The notes beneath the pieces were generated by a model. That model searched no databases. It was not told where the DNA came from and worked only from the letters and a program-made list of their open reading frames with translations. Of a stretch of 64,000 bases of DNA, positions 25,701 through 38,200 are shown in pieces (the first letter of the stretch is position 1; the number at the start of each line of letters is the position of its first letter). A program made the translations under genes and the position numbers. This DNA is from Pocillopora verrucosa (lineage: Eukaryota > Cnidaria > Anthozoa > Scleractinia > Pocilloporidae). The stretch covers positions 1,530,836-1,594,835 of the forward strand of contig NC_089315.1 in the NCBI RefSeq assembly GCF_036669915.1, given 5' to 3'.

Positions 25701-26917
25701 AAATGTGGAATCAAACTCCAAAAGATTGACAATAAAGAAGACTACGGCGAAGGACGATGATGATGATCTTGATGCACACAATAATGATCAATTGTTTTTC
25801 TTATAGCTTATGCTTATAAATATTTTCTTTCCTAGAAGGCAGGATTTATGGGGATAGGGATAATTACAAGTTTACGAATGTCTTAGTAGGCTGGTAAGAA
25901 AAAGCTAAGTTTTTTCGGGATGGAAAAATAATAGAACCGAGTATTCTACAGAGATTCCAAGTTGCTGGTAGCAAAATCAATTTTCAAGCTCCCCATTTAA
26001 ACCTCATTAGGTTGCAATCCCAATTACATAAAATTGAATACTCTCTCTTGTAGCTTCTAAGAGCTGTCTCGAAATTTACAAGTCTGGCTATAAGATGAGT
26101 AGAGTGTATTACATCGATCCTGACGGTTTGGGTGAATTTAAAGTCTTCTGTGATCAGACGACGGCTGGGGGAGGATGGACGGTGTTTCAAAAGAGATTTG
26201 ACGGTACTGTAGATTTCTTCCGCACCTGGGATGACTACAGACAGGGCTTCGGCAATCTGAACGGCGAGTTTTGGCTCGGGCTGGACAAAATTTATCGCCT
26301 GACTGCGAGCAGCAGTAACAAGCTTCGTGTTGACCTGGAAGACGTCCGTGGTGGAAGGGCATTTGCAGAGTACCAGTCATTTTCTGTGGCCAATGAGGAA
26401 GAGAAATATTTATTAATATTGGGAAGTTATTCAGGTGCGATTGAACTTTCTCACAACGACTATATATTCGAGGGCATATTGTTAATTTGCACCCGCGCAG
26501 TGTCTCTTGCGAGCTGAGCGCGCGTACTAAGAATTATGTTATCAAACATTTTGCTAGTATAAGTTGGGCCTCACGAAAACCTCACTCTGAACATGGTAGT
26601 GTTTGTTGCTGTGGAGGTGATTGTTCGTTGCATGACGATTAATTCAAGAGTTTTTTTTAACAGGCTCTGCAGGTGATTCTCTTGCATATCATCGTGGCCT
26701 ACAATTTAGCAGCAAAGATCAGGATAATGACAGATCCCAACACAACTGTGCTTCATCCATGAAAGGCGGCTGGTGGTACAACAGTTGCCAACACTCAAAC
26801 CTAAACGGTTTGTACCGAAAAGGACAAAGTGGATCAACGGTAATGCGCTGGAATCGCTGGAGAGGCAGTGAGTCTGTCGAAAGATCAGAGATGAAAGTTC
26901 GTCAAAATGACTCCTAA
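22707..26917 (+). CDS. FReD-II copy B, PAN-EGF-like-fibrinogen protein
   Basis: Five exons (22707-22821, 22889-23106, 24097-24187, 26054-26434, 26664-26917) join in phase to give 352 residues. Residues 9-24 are a hydrophobic signal or anchor segment. Residues 39-111 are a PAN/apple domain (FECQLKCMGNGSCKSFNV, later RICELNN). Residues 112-141 are a short EGF-like piece with only three Cys (ATC, then KCRPGYKGERC), fewer than the usual six. Residues 146-352 are a complete fibrinogen domain with GGWTVFQKR, the calcium-site variant DQDND and the SEMKVR end. PAN and fibrinogen modules mediate protein or carbohydrate binding outside the cell. The frame is open for 32 codons before the ATG (after TAA 22605-22607) without another ATG, and it is open in copy A too. 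An upstream exon could therefore add a cytoplasmic tail, making this a type II membrane protein. Confidence 0.87.
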
Positions 26918-28280
26918 GGTCTGATATTGGGAGTTCCAGGTCAAATGAAAGAAAACATGTATTCTGAAGGAAAAAAGAGCATGCTGTTGTTTTTTGTTTT
27001 CTTGGCTTATATTTCAAAGACTCGATCGTTACTTCTTGTTGGTTAAACTTTCACTGTAAAAAGGTTTCAAGGTTTGTAGAAATCAAATTTTCGTGTCGTA
27101 ATCGGAACAACTAAGAATAAGAGATTGTTTAATAGTGTAAAGAGTTTTCCATATGATTTTGTTTTCAACACTGCTGTCATGGTACCTCAAGAGATTTGCA
27201 GTGCGAGGACGAATTTGTTTCTTCACTTAAAAGTTTTGATGAGCTATTTACATATTGCTAAACGAAAGAACAATTAACTTTCTAATTCAATGGCTCAAGC
27301 AAAGGATGGCTGGATGCTCTAGAAGGCATGGTCTGAGGTCTATTTGATATTTCAAATGACAAAGTCCGTTTTTAATCTTTTCTCATTCTCATAATCTAAA
27401 GTAAGCTTATCATCGGCTCGCTAAGAATATTAAAGTTGATAATCCTCAGATAAAGCTATTGCACATCATTTTTAAACGCTCTGTTGAGTCTCCTATTAGA
27501 AACATCTTTCTTCCAACGCCCCTAGAGCTCATGCGCGCTACTGAAATTGCTGCTGATCATGAGAATAGAACAACTGGCTCATGTTGATCTTGACGGTATA
27601 TTTTGTGATCTTAGCCGAAATCTCCGCCTTTGTTTTTTTATTCGAAAAAAGATTGCTCTTCACCTAGTATGTGGCAGCCAGGCATAGGTCTGGCCAATTT
27701 TGTAAGTGGATGGTATAATGTTGTTCAGGCCCTTTGAACCCAAAGTTCTCGCTACTCAGGAAGTGTTAGCAACGGCAGGAGCCCATTACTTAAGTAATGG
27801 ACTCCTGGAAACAGGTATAAAACACGTGTGTACACACCTTTGGTATACTTCCTTCAAGAGAGAAGCAGAAACCTGTGTCGAAATTGTGAAAAAGCTGTAC
27901 CACACTTCCCTATTAAGTCACGGTTTATTCACCTGATTTAACGATTTTACAACAACGCTTCGGTTAACTTCCACACACAACTCTCGGCTTACTCGAAGGG
28001 AACACACACAACTTCCCGTTGTAAGCACGTGGAACAGTGCCATACATGGGGTGATAAAACATGTGCCGCATACATGCTTGTTTGGCTATGTATAGATAAA
28101 TGAAATCACTTATAAATGTCAATCAAGTTAAGAATAACTAATGTATTGTTCAGTTTCCAATACCTGCCCCTTGCACGATATGATTAGTACAGTGGGAATG
28201 AAAAAGACTCTAGTGTCCAGTTGTCTATGGTCGCTAATTGGTCATCTTTCCTAGGCTCCTCTCGGCCGTAGTTTATAAAC
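26918..28280. other. Spacer between FReD-II B and the EOGT B relic, with an insertion
   Basis: No gene is seen. It aligns with 34201-35270, except for about 295 extra bases at about 27875-28170, which interrupt the block that reads AAACCTGCTCCTTGCACGAT in cassettes A and C. ACCTG is present at both ends of the insert. Its last part (28075-28140) resembles 15238-15303 in cassette A. Confidence 0.5.
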
Positions 28281-28450
28281 ATAGACTTTGCGGGATTATT
28301 TATCGTCTTTGCCGAAGTGTGCACGATCATTTCAGCTGGAAGTAGCGCGCTAATGATCAAATTGGGAATTCAAATCAAGAAGGAGACTCTTACCTTTCAA
28401 CCCGTGATAATTCCGACCTACATACCTGCAGAAAATTGGGAAAATGCTAG
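28281..28450 (+). pseudogene. EOGT: EOGT copy B, relic of first exon only
   Basis: The stretch matches exon 1 of the EOGT copies at 6504 and 35271. The start codon is ATA instead of ATG (28281-28283). One base is missing within the GGAATCCAGGGAAC block. The exon end that reads TGCGAG followed by the donor GTACAT in the other copies here reads TGCTAG followed by ATACAT, so the donor is gone. Similarity continues into intron 1 to about 28745 and then stops; no other EOGT exon exists in cassette B. It cannot make enzyme and marks where cassette B lost most of this gene. Confidence 0.9.
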
Positions 28451-28987
28451 ATACATCTTCATGGATACTTACTCAGTAACAGTTGTTCCTCAACTTTTTT
28501 TTCGTGTATTCGGGAAAGTAGTGGATCTGACACGATCATTAATGAAAATCAGGATCATGGTTAAAAATCTGTGAAATTCAATGCTGATCGTAAATTTATT
28601 TGCATATTAAATGTTAACTTGGATCTCCTATGACCGAACATGTCATCATCATGGAGCAGAATTTTCACGAAACGAGCTCCAACTGAGAAAACGAGACTCG
28701 TAAAGATATCTAGTCATTCGGGAACCAGATTTAATTTATATCAGCATATATATAATCAGTGTGTTTGTTTGTTTCTGTTTGTGTGCTTTCCACACCAACA
28801 GTTACTTTTTGAACAGGTCCTCTTTACCACTTGTACGGCTTTGTCTATTATCATGCAGGACTATGCACTGAATCAGCCTATACGTTGAATTGGCATATTT
28901 TCATTACCAATTCATTTCATATACTCTTTGAATGATCTTATTCTTATTTTTGCAAACTTGATTTTAAAATTTAATTGTCCTTAAAGA

Positions 28988-29131
28988 CTTGTTATCCTTG
29001 TTATCATACCTTATGTGTTTTGCCTTGTTATCCTTGTTATCATACCTTATGTGTTTTGCCTTGTTATCCTTGTTATCATACCTTATGTGTTTTGCCTTGT
29101 TATCCTTGTTATCATACCTTCTGTGTTTTGC
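28988..29131. repeat. Minisatellite, four units of 36 bp
   Basis: Four head-to-tail units start at 28988, 29024, 29060 and 29096. Each begins CTTGTTATCCTTGTTATCAT and ends with CTTATGTGTTTTGC; the last unit has one A-to-C change. Since 36 is a multiple of three and the unit has no stop in some frames, both strands show 12-residue repeat open frames. These are a by-product, not evidence of a gene. The repeat sits at the junction between EOGT B remains and the duplicated FReD-I upstream region. Confidence 0.95.
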
Positions 29132-30753
29132 CTGGGGTTCCATTTTAAACTGGCTTTGTGATGTTGTCCCCGCTTTTCCATTGTGAACACTTCCCATCGT
29201 TAGCGTTGGAAAGTTCAAAATGATGGCAGATTGTAGACAATAGAGGGATCAGAGAATGATCGTCATCATTGCCTGTTGAGCATTTTTTCATTTATTAGCT
29301 CAAGGTATGAGAGGTCCTATTATGGAAGAACACATAAAACAGTTTTTAGTTAAGAAGCCTTGCAAAGTTTTTTTAGCTAGTCCACGCAAACAGGTATTAG
29401 CTAATTGCTTTTTTTCGGTAGGCGTTGCTTCATTTCGAGCACCTTACGTTGTGAAACTCTACATTCTGTGTTTCCATCGACGATCTCACGTCAGTTCACA
29501 TCTACCGGCCAATTTCTCACGCCCACCGAAGCATTGTTTTTAAATATTTCTTATCTACTTTTGACCTATCATTCATAAAAAAATTATTACTTTGAATAAA
29601 ACTGGAGACTTGGAGAGTGGATGCTGAAAAAAAAAAACAATATCTGTCATTCATGTATCAGTCCAGTCGCAGTAAACTTGTTTGTTCAAATTTTTGTAGC
29701 TTCGGCCTCATGGAAACATCCGGTTACATAACCTAGTTTTTGCTACTATTATTTTAATACTTTGCCTCCACTATTACTGAAATTTCCCAGTGTTGATGCA
29801 TGAGTAGCCAGCAAGCGTTATTAGCGCCTCAATACGAACATTTCTTGGCCTGCGAATAAGCCCGAGGCCTTGAGAAACGCTAACTGGCGGGTGATCTGGT
29901 ACTAGTGCCAGATCCCTAGAAGACCTCTCGCAGTTCAGTTGAGGGCGAAGGAACGCTTGTGCCGCAGCGCTAATAATAATAAGAACCTACTCACAGACTA
30001 CTTCAGTAGCAATGTATTACATGGCTATCAATTTTGCGACTATTCAAACAAGACTGATAAACGTGTCAGCCAGTGAACCACATTCGCTGATCAAAGACCC
30101 AACTTCAGTCACGCAATTTAATTGCCCTTCCTGCATTCGATGCACCTGTGAAGCTTCTGCATGAAAAGTTACTCGATGAAATATTATCAGCCATTGACTC
30201 TGCAAGATCACAAAAATAATCAATTCTAGCGAATTGCATTCTGAACCATTAGAAAACGATCACTTTCTTTATAATGCAATTTTTACCAAGATCAGTTTGT
30301 TTTCAGCAAAAATGTGAACACGAGACTGAGATTTTGACTAGCCAACTTTCTTAGCCCAGTTCAGACGCTCTGTTTCTCTCGACCCGAATCGGTCAAACTT
30401 CAGTAATAGGATTTTTTCCCTAAGGTAATTGATTAACAAATGTTTGTCCAATTCATTTGCAAGGTCGTTCTTTGGGAACGATGCCAGTCGCTGAGTCACT
30501 GAGCAAATTATGAATAACAAATTTAGTGAAGCGCGGTGGGTAAACAATAGTGACACTTTATTGTAATGAGTATATGAGTGTTATGTCTAAAATAGAATGC
30601 TGACACGCGAAAAATCTTGTTGGAAGGCTCGAATAACAAAGGTTGTTCACAGACATTCTATAAACTCGGTTCAGTGTTGAAAAATCATTCCTTCAGTGGA
30701 TCGGTTATAGCAATCACCTGCACTTGCAGCAAGTTTTCGGACGTAGATTCACG
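29132..30753. promoter_or_regulatory. Upstream region of FReD-I C
   Basis: This aligns with 17081-18731. It is kept right up to the ATG (TTGGAAGGCTCGAATAACAA at 18599 and 30630), so the two genes probably share promoter elements. No specific site is assigned. Confidence 0.45.
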
Positions 30754-32106
30754 ATGAAATATCTCTGTGAAGTTCTTCTTTTCTGTTTTTTCCTGACGGC
30801 ACTTTCGAACGCGACGAACATGTCGTCTAAACCAGCAAGAACCGATAACGATACGAAACATCGTCCACATTTTAGTATCAATAACAACTATTTCTACGCT
30901 GGTCAGAACTCCGGGAAAATAGAAAGTATGTTTTCTGACATTCAACAACAATTGACCAAACTTGAACAAGAAATCCGAAACATCAAGAAGAACCAAGCTT
31001 GTGAGAAGCAAGATGGGAAAGGTTGGTGGGAAAATGACTTTTAGATTGAACGAAGACGATTCAGTTGACTTGATGCTCATTCAGTTTCACTTTCTATCTT
31101 TTTTAAAGCTGTTTATAAGAACTGTGCCGAAGTTTATAGGTCAGGCGACAAGATCAGTGGTGTATACAAAATCGATCCTGATGGTTTGGGAGAATTTGAA
31201 GTCTTCTGTGATCAGACAACAGCCGGTGGAGGATGGACGGTGTTTCAAAAGAGATATAAAGGTGCGGTAGATTTTTTCCGCACTTGGGATGACTACAAAT
31301 GGGGCTTCGGCAATCTGAACGGCGAGTTTTGGCTCGGACTGGACAAGATTCACCGCCTGACTGCGAACAGCCGCAAAAAGCTTCGTGTTGACTTGGAAGA
31401 CATCCACAGTAACACAACGTTTGCAGAGTACGGTTCATTTTCTGTGGCAAGCGAAAGGGTGAAATACCTGCTGAGTTTGGGAGGTTATTCAGGTGAAACT
31501 GATTTAATCTAAGAGTGGTGTTCGTAAGTAACGCTATTCGAGTAAACTTCGCAGGTAGTGTTGAAAGCAGTTGTCCGGTGTAAGAATAATGATACTGTCG
31601 GCAATACTGAGGTGAAGAAGAAAAGGAAAAGGGTTAAAATTAAATTATTTTATCATATTTTTCTTTATTTCAAATTGATTTCTCCAAATACGTTTATAGC
31701 GAACACATTTTTCCAAGACTTATAGGTTATTGATGTTTAGGAAATTTATACTCATTATTCAAAATGTTTCTTAATGAAAAAGCTGAAACAAATCTTTCAC
31801 TCTTTTAGGCACATTATCATAAAATTCCCACTGAAATTCTTTTTTTCAGGCACGGCTGGTGATTCTCTCAGCTATCATCGTGGCTCACCATTCAGCACTA
31901 AAGATCGAGATAATGACGCCGACTCAGGCAACTGTGCCTCCAATTATACGGGCGCTTGGTGGTACAAGAGTTGCTATCACTCAAACCTCAATGGCCAGTA
32001 CATGAATGGTAAAATTGATGTTAAAGGAATGGCGTGGTATCACTGGAAAAAAAATCATAATTCTGTAAAAAGATCTGAGATGAAAATCCGTCCAAAGGAC
32101 TTCTAA
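30754..32106 (+). CDS. FReD-I copy C, secreted coiled-coil fibrinogen-domain lectin
   Basis: Three exons (30754-31021, 31109-31492, 31850-32106) have the same lengths (268, 384, 257 bp) and phases as copy B and give 302 residues. The order is signal peptide (1-20), coiled coil (about 58-85) and fibrinogen domain (95-302) with NCAEVY, VFCDQ, DRDND, WWYKSC and KRSEMKIRP. Copy B differs by scattered substitutions, such as HFSINNN against HCGVNNN in the stalk, which removes a stalk Cys in copy C, and DDYKWGF against NVYKQGF in the domain. The intron 1 acceptor is AAAG rather than CAG but stays usable. No disabling change is seen. The product should be an extracellular lectin-like protein, with possible ligand divergence from copy B. 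Confidence 0.9.
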
Positions 32107-33084
32107 GGTTCGTCATACTTTGATAATGTGAACCAAAAGATGAATATGTGCTCAGCAGATACATAAGGGTTGATGTATTTTAGTTTTAAAAGTATAGTTT
32201 TCAAACAAGTTAGAAGTGCATGTATTATTATTCAAAGTTAAAACCGCTGAAGAAGCCATGAAAATAAAATACTTCTATGAAAGAGATGTAGATGTAGCTA
32301 AGCTTGTGGTTCCAATAAAGATAAAACAAAGGAGGAAAAAAGCGTCTTTTGCTGTAACATTAATATTTCATCAGTGCCCGACAAAACAAGACGTTGCTGA
32401 AAGCGTTAACTCGAGTCTGCTTGAGGAGTATATAAGGAATAAGAACGAATTTTTTCTTAGTAGCATGAGTTTAGGTATATAATTAAACTTTGAGAAACAA
32501 GGACGTCGGCATGATGTCGTCCCCAGTTTCAAAGGTCTACACAAGGAACGCCTTGGACCATGAGCCAATTAAGGACTCTTTTTTCCCTCAACTTCTTCAA
32601 CAAATGTTTGTTTTACAACAGAACAAATGTCAGTTTGCGTTTTCAGGCAAGCTGCAGTAAGCGTGAGGCGAGCGTGGGGGGATATAAGTGCGTGAAAGGA
32701 AGAGCGCCAAACAATAACAATATTCAATGAAGGAGGTGCACAACTTAACACTGGCCCGTTCTTCCCATCAACAACGCGCTCTAATTAATCTGCCGACATC
32801 AAACTAGACACCGTTCATTCATCCACCAATGTTTTATAGGACTTGTTAAATAACGAAACGATTTCCAATTCGTAGTTGAAACGGCGAAGTCAGATGAAGA
32901 AATAGATACGGTGCGCAAATTTAAGATAAATAAACATTTTGGTCCACCCTAAATTTTTTTCCAAGCTAGTAACAATCACAGATTTGTAAAGTGCGTCCGA
33001 TCTAGCTTCGTAATGAGTGTTTCTGTCTTGGCTTGACAAAATCCAGTGTATAATTAACCTATAATCATAGAATGGTTCGTGGCC
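32107..33084. other. 3' flank of FReD-I C
   Basis: No gene is supported. It aligns with the start of the spacers in A and B, but with internal deletions near 32575, and is cut off at about 33084. AATAAA at 32263-32268 is the likely polyadenylation signal of FReD-I C. Confidence 0.5.
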
Positions 33085-33235
33085 GGACAAACCGGACTAG
33101 GAACATTCGACTGACGACAACTATTCACTTGACTCAGAAGATGACTTCCGCCCAGGTTGTCGAAACGTCGTCACCACTACCGACAACAGTCCTTCTCAGA
33201 ATTACACCCACCCGGAAGATCAAACTACACTAATA
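33085..33235. repeat. Dispersed repeat family 2 filling a deletion in cassette C
   Basis: About 150 bp unrelated to cassettes A and B occupy the point where the FReD-II 5' half is missing. It contains GATGACTTCCGCCCAGGTTG, TCGAAACGTCGTCACCACTA and CCACCCGGAAGATCAAACTA. A diverged relative lies at about 59100-59210, showing that this is a dispersed element. Confidence 0.6.
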
Positions 33236-33963
33236 AATTGTGAAATGGTCGCTATTGAAAAATTTTTGGTCGCCCCACTACTTCCCTCCCACTGCTCAAG
33301 AAAAAAGCAGGAAAAAAAAACGGTCATCAACAGGAGGAAATCTCATGTTGTACTGGATAAACTATCTACTAAGGCGAACATTTGCCAAATTTAAACGGTT
33401 ACTTGCTTGCCGATTAAAAGAAAAAGAGTTGAAGAGGTTCTAATGTCTGATAGCAGAAATGATTTACAGCAAAGCTGCTGAGACCAGATTAATATCGTAA
33501 AGATTTCGGTCGATTGTTCAGCTAAGGAACATCTCTCATAGTTTGAAGTGAGCTAAACTGTAAGCATTGAACACCTTTCTTATTTTAAAAAACATCTTGA
33601 ATCACCTAAGACTTAGTCACCATACCTCGTCAGCAAAGTTGATGGTTAGACTGAAATGCTAAACGCAAAATGAAGGTTATATTATTGAAATCAGTTTGAC
33701 TTGATCAACGCTCATTTAAGGTTAATACGTATCTGAGAGTAACGGAACGGCGAGAAAGAACAATAGAAAGACAGTAAAAATTGGCGTTTGTTCGATTGAC
33801 GATAAAGAAGACTACGGCGAAGGACCATGATGATGATCTTGATGCAGACTATAGTGGTCAATTCTGACGAAGGGCTAACGCTCGAAACGTCAGCTTTTTT
33901 ACCCTTTACGGTGGCTAATTTACGTTTTCAACCCAGTTGTTAACACTAAATTACCTGCTATAA

Positions 33964-34007
<44 letters not shown>

Positions 34008-34200
34008 TTTATAGTGGTCAATTGTTTTTTTTACAACTTATGCTTGTAAATATTTTTGTTCCTAAAAGGCACGATTTGTGGGGATAGAGACGGTCTATAC
34101 CGAAAAGGTCAAACTGGATTAACGGTAATGCGCTGGAATCGCAGGAGAGGAAGTGATTCTGTCGAAAAATCAGAGATTAAAGTTCGTCCAAATGACTCCT
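33236..34200 (+). pseudogene. FReD-II copy C, decayed remnant
   Basis: Only fragments of the FReD-II locus remain. From 33236 the sequence matches intron 3 of copies A and B (about 3020 and 24240), so exons 1-3 are gone. Near 34090 it jumps into the middle of the last exon (GGTCTATACCGAAAAGGTCA), removing exon 4 and half of exon 5, about 940 bp in copy A. The remaining 34094-34200 encodes the domain end, with Trp changed to Arg (CGCAGGAGA) and SEMK to SEIK. The old stop position is TAT here, as in copy A, so stop loss is shared by A and C but not B. There is no start and no complete domain. This is a pseudogene beyond doubt. Confidence 0.92.
33864..34009 (+). mobile_element. Foldback repeat family 1 insertion with 14-bp target duplication
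   Basis: A 146-bp insert starting CTGACGAAGGGCTAACGCTC and ending GAAACTTACCCCTT is flanked by TATAGTGGTCAATT at 33850-33863 and again at 34010-34023. Cassettes A and B have a single ATAATGATCAATTG there, so this is an empty-site comparison. The duplication length fits a SINE-like or other retro-inserted element better than most small DNA transposons. It has no coding capacity. Confidence 0.85.
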
Positions 34201-35270
34201 ATGGTCTGGCATTGGGAGCTTTGGGTCAAAAATGAAAGAAAATATGTATTCTGAAGGAAAAGTAGGCATGCTGTTGCTTTTTCTTTTCTTGGCTTATATT
34301 TCAAAGACTCGATCGTTACCTCTTGTTGGTTAAACTATCATTCTAAAAAGGTTTCAAGGTTTGTAGAAATCAAATTCTCGTGTGATGATCGGAACTGCTA
34401 AGAACAAGAGATTGTATGAGTTTTTTTTAATTTATCGCCAGGATCAAAACTGGTTAACACGCTTTCATGGTACCTCAAGAGATTTTCAGTGCGAGAGCAA
34501 ATTTTTTTTAACTTAAAAGTTTTGATAAACTATTTACATATTGCCCAACGAAAGAACAATTAACTGTCTAATTCAATTGCCCAAGCACAGGATAGCTGGA
34601 TGCTCTAGAAGGCATGGTCTGAGGTCTATATTTCAATTTGAGGTCTATGTATTTCAAATGATGTCCGTTTTTAATCTTTTCTCATTCTTATAATCTAAAG
34701 TAAGCTTATCATCGGTTCGCTAAGAATGTTAAAGTTGACGATCCTCAGATAAAGCTATACAACATTATTTGTAAACGCTGTTGAGTCTCCTATGAGACGC
34801 ATACATCTTCCTTTAAACGCCCTTAGAGTCCGTGCACGGTGCTGCAATTGATGCTGATCATGGGAATAAAAAAACTAGCTCATGTTGATCTTGACAGTAT
34901 ATTTTATGATCTCAGCCGAAATCCCACTTCAATTTTTTTTTTTGAAAAAAGATTGCTCATCGCCCAGTATGTGGCAGCCAGGCATAAGTCTGGCCAATTA
35001 TTTTGTATAATGTTGTCCAGGCCCTCTGAACCCAAAGCTTTCGCTGCTCAGGAAATGTTAGCAACAGGTATATAATACGTGTACACACCTTTGGTATACT
35101 TCCTTCATGAGAGAATCAGAAACCTGCTCCTTGCACGATGCGATTAGGACAGGGAAAACCCAAGGAACGTTGTGGGGACCACTGGGGATGAAAAAGACAC
35201 TAGTGTCCAGTTTACTGTGATCGCTATTTGATCATGTTTCCCAGGCTCCTCTCGGCCGAAGTTTATAAAC
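34201..35270. other. Upstream region of EOGT C
   Basis: No gene is supported. It aligns with 5855-6503 and 26918-28280. It retains the segment of about 270 bp (34825-35095) lost upstream of EOGT A, which may hold promoter or 5' untranslated sequence for the intact EOGT. Confidence 0.45.
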
Positions 35271-38200
35271 ATGGACTTTACGAGACTGTTTATCGTCTTT
35301 GCTGAAGTATGCACGATCATTTCAGCTGGAATCCAGGGAACTAATGATCAAATTGAGAATGCTCATCGAGAAGGAGACTCTTACTTTTCAACCCGTGACG
35401 GTTCCAATCCACAAACCTGCAGAAAACTTGGAAAATGCGAGGTACATCTACAAAGAAACTTACTCAATAACAGTTGTCCCTCGACGTCGGTCCAGTTTTT
35501 TTTAAACTTTTTTTTTCGTGTATTCGGAAAAGTAGTGGATTTGACACGATCAGTATTGAAAACCAGGATCGTGGTTAAAATCTGTGGAATTCAATCCCGA
35601 ACGTAAATTTATATGCTTATTAATTGTCAACTTGAATCTCATGTAACCGAACAATCATGTAATTTATGTATCTTTGAGCATTTTAAAAAACGAGCTCGAC
35701 CTGAGGAAATGAGACTCTCGTAAAGATATCTACCGGTAGTCATTCGGGAAACATATTTAATTTATAACAGCTTACGAACTGAATCAGGTAAAGAATTCGT
35801 CTCCTTTAATTCTTGATACGTGTTCTCTGAATTATTCCCTCCAGTTCACAAAACTTTGATGTTTGTACAACTGCCCCACTCTATTAATAATTAAATTGTA
35901 TGTATTCAAAGAGCGGTTCATTCTGAAAATAGTTACCAGTTATCAAAATAGATGAGTGCTACATTAAACTCAGGCAGTCTTTCTTAAAGAAAAAATTTAT
36001 ACTCACAAACAGTTTATAAATGTTATTGGTCATGCAAAGACTTGAAATTGTTAATTTTTTTTAAAGTTAGTAGACATGAGGCTGTGAGGAGCTCAGTGGT
36101 CAACTTGTAGGAATACGTCAACTTCAAGATAAAATGTGCAATGGCATTGGGCCTTGATTCATGTGATTGAGCAAACTAATTTATCTATACTGTTCCATTG
36201 TGTTTAGACATAATTTTCTGTGTTTTTATTTTCAGGGCACTCCAGATAGGGCTCAGAACTGCTGGGGGTATGAGCCAGGATGTACCTCAGCAGATAAATG
36301 GTACATCAAACCACAGTGCGATGACAACATGTCTGGCAGACATTTTAGAACGTAAGTTGATAAAAGATTCACATAGGTGCTCAGATAAAACACACCAGAG
36401 ATCGCTCAAAATGTCTTAATTGGTTATTTTTTATCACCTTTATTAGAGAAATACTTAATCATTCCTTAACAAGTTTTGATCATTTGTTGGCATGAACAGG
36501 TTAACCATTTTACCTCCTAAGAGTGATTAACATCCAATTTCACCATAAAAGATCATCCTTGAATCACACATTTAACTTATGAGAATAAAAGAAACTGATC
36601 ATGTGCACCATGCAACTAAAGGAGCTTCAATTGTTAGACAAATTCTTCTTGTCAGTACTGTTGTAAATGAGTAATGAACAGTATGGAGACTATACATACT
36701 GATGTTAGGGACTAAAAGGTAAATGCAGTAATATTTCAAGTCTTGAAACACCCTTAATTTTAGCATATCACTGTGTACCTGACTAACTCAAAAGCAATAA
36801 AGGGGGTAAGTTTTCTGAAAAAATCATGGTGCTGTGTTGGTGGGAGAATATAATGGGGCAATTTAGTATTATTAACTGAGTTGATAAAGTAAATTGGCCT
36901 CTATGAAGAGTTTCAAAGCTGATATTTCAAGTGTTAGCCCTTCTTCAGGGTGAATAGCGCAAAAGTAAGTTTGATGATCCATCTATTCTATTATCAATTT
37001 GCAGTTAGCATGTTAAGATCACATACAGTAATTATTATTAGCAACAGAAAGTTTGCATGGAAAGTAGAATATCTGTACCTTCAGTAATGATATGAAATTG
37101 ATTCCTCATTTCAATTTGTTATGTTATGTACTATACGTTATAGGATTGAAGACAAAATTCACCAATTCTGGAAAGAAAGTGATTTTGGTTTTGTGAAATC
37201 TGTTCAGGACAGTCTACAATTGGTTTGTAAACCAAAGGAAATCCAGGTTAGAATCTGAAATTTTTCTTAAGGAGTTTTAGGGTGAGAGAGGGTATGCATG
37301 GGAAAAAATTGAGAACAGTGAAGTGCTGTATGATCAAGTAACATTTAGACATAATTTTGGCTAAATTGGTTAAGTCATTTGCAAACGGTGCCCAAAGTGT
37401 TGGCTGAGGCTTATAACTATAAAGCATCATCTGACTGTCTGGGTGCTATTCATGATATCAAGCTCAGGATAATGATAACATTAATCCAACTCCAACCATC
37501 AGATAGACAGTATAACAAGCAGGTGATCAAATTCAAAAGATACCACCAATATTTGAGTTACAAACTCCTAATCATCACACACAACATACTCCAAGTCTCC
37601 AAAAGGATATGACCAGAGGCTAACTGGAGATAAACATTCAACTTAATGGCTCATCTATTATTATTATTAACTTTCCAGGCAGATGCCTCATCTCTTGTTT
37701 GCTCCAAGCAGCTGACATACTGCAAAGCAAAGCATCTATTCATGGATTTCAGGAATATGCCAAATGGACAAAGGTACAGATTGAAGGAAGTTCTAAGTAA
37801 AGATTCTGTTTGGGAATATATTCAATGTTATTTGTTGATGAAAAATTTTGAAAAACTGAAATGACTTAATAAATTTGTGATGACACCTATTTTTAGTGAT
37901 ATATAGATCAAAAGAAAATAGTCTATCAAACACACAACTGATTTTCCTTACAGAGAAAAAACTGTTTAGCCATCAATTTTGGTTGACTGCAAGTGAGAGT
38001 AATAAGGCTTTCATAATAATAAAAAATGCAAAATTGACACTGTTCTGAGGATCATATTTTACATTCATTATGATTGATTTTGTTTGAAATTCATATTTTA
38101 AAAAAATGAATTCAAATGGAATTTGTGGGGAAAATTAGATCCCTATTAGCAGGCACTCCTTTATGATGTTTGTTTGCTACATAATTATGTAGTTAAACAA

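Noticed and set aside
28988-29131. CRISPR-like array
   Set aside because: The units are directly abutting with no spacers, and the window is clearly animal nuclear DNA.
28964-29218. Repeat-protein-like open frames on both strands
   Set aside because: They are produced by a 36-bp tandem repeat that happens to lack stops. The flanks are noncoding and the frames are mirror images of each other.
34839-35075. Open frame of 78 codons upstream of EOGT C
   Set aside because: The homologous stretch in cassette B (about 27541-27790) is interrupted by indels and stops, and cassette A lacks it. It is more likely regulatory or 5' untranslated sequence.
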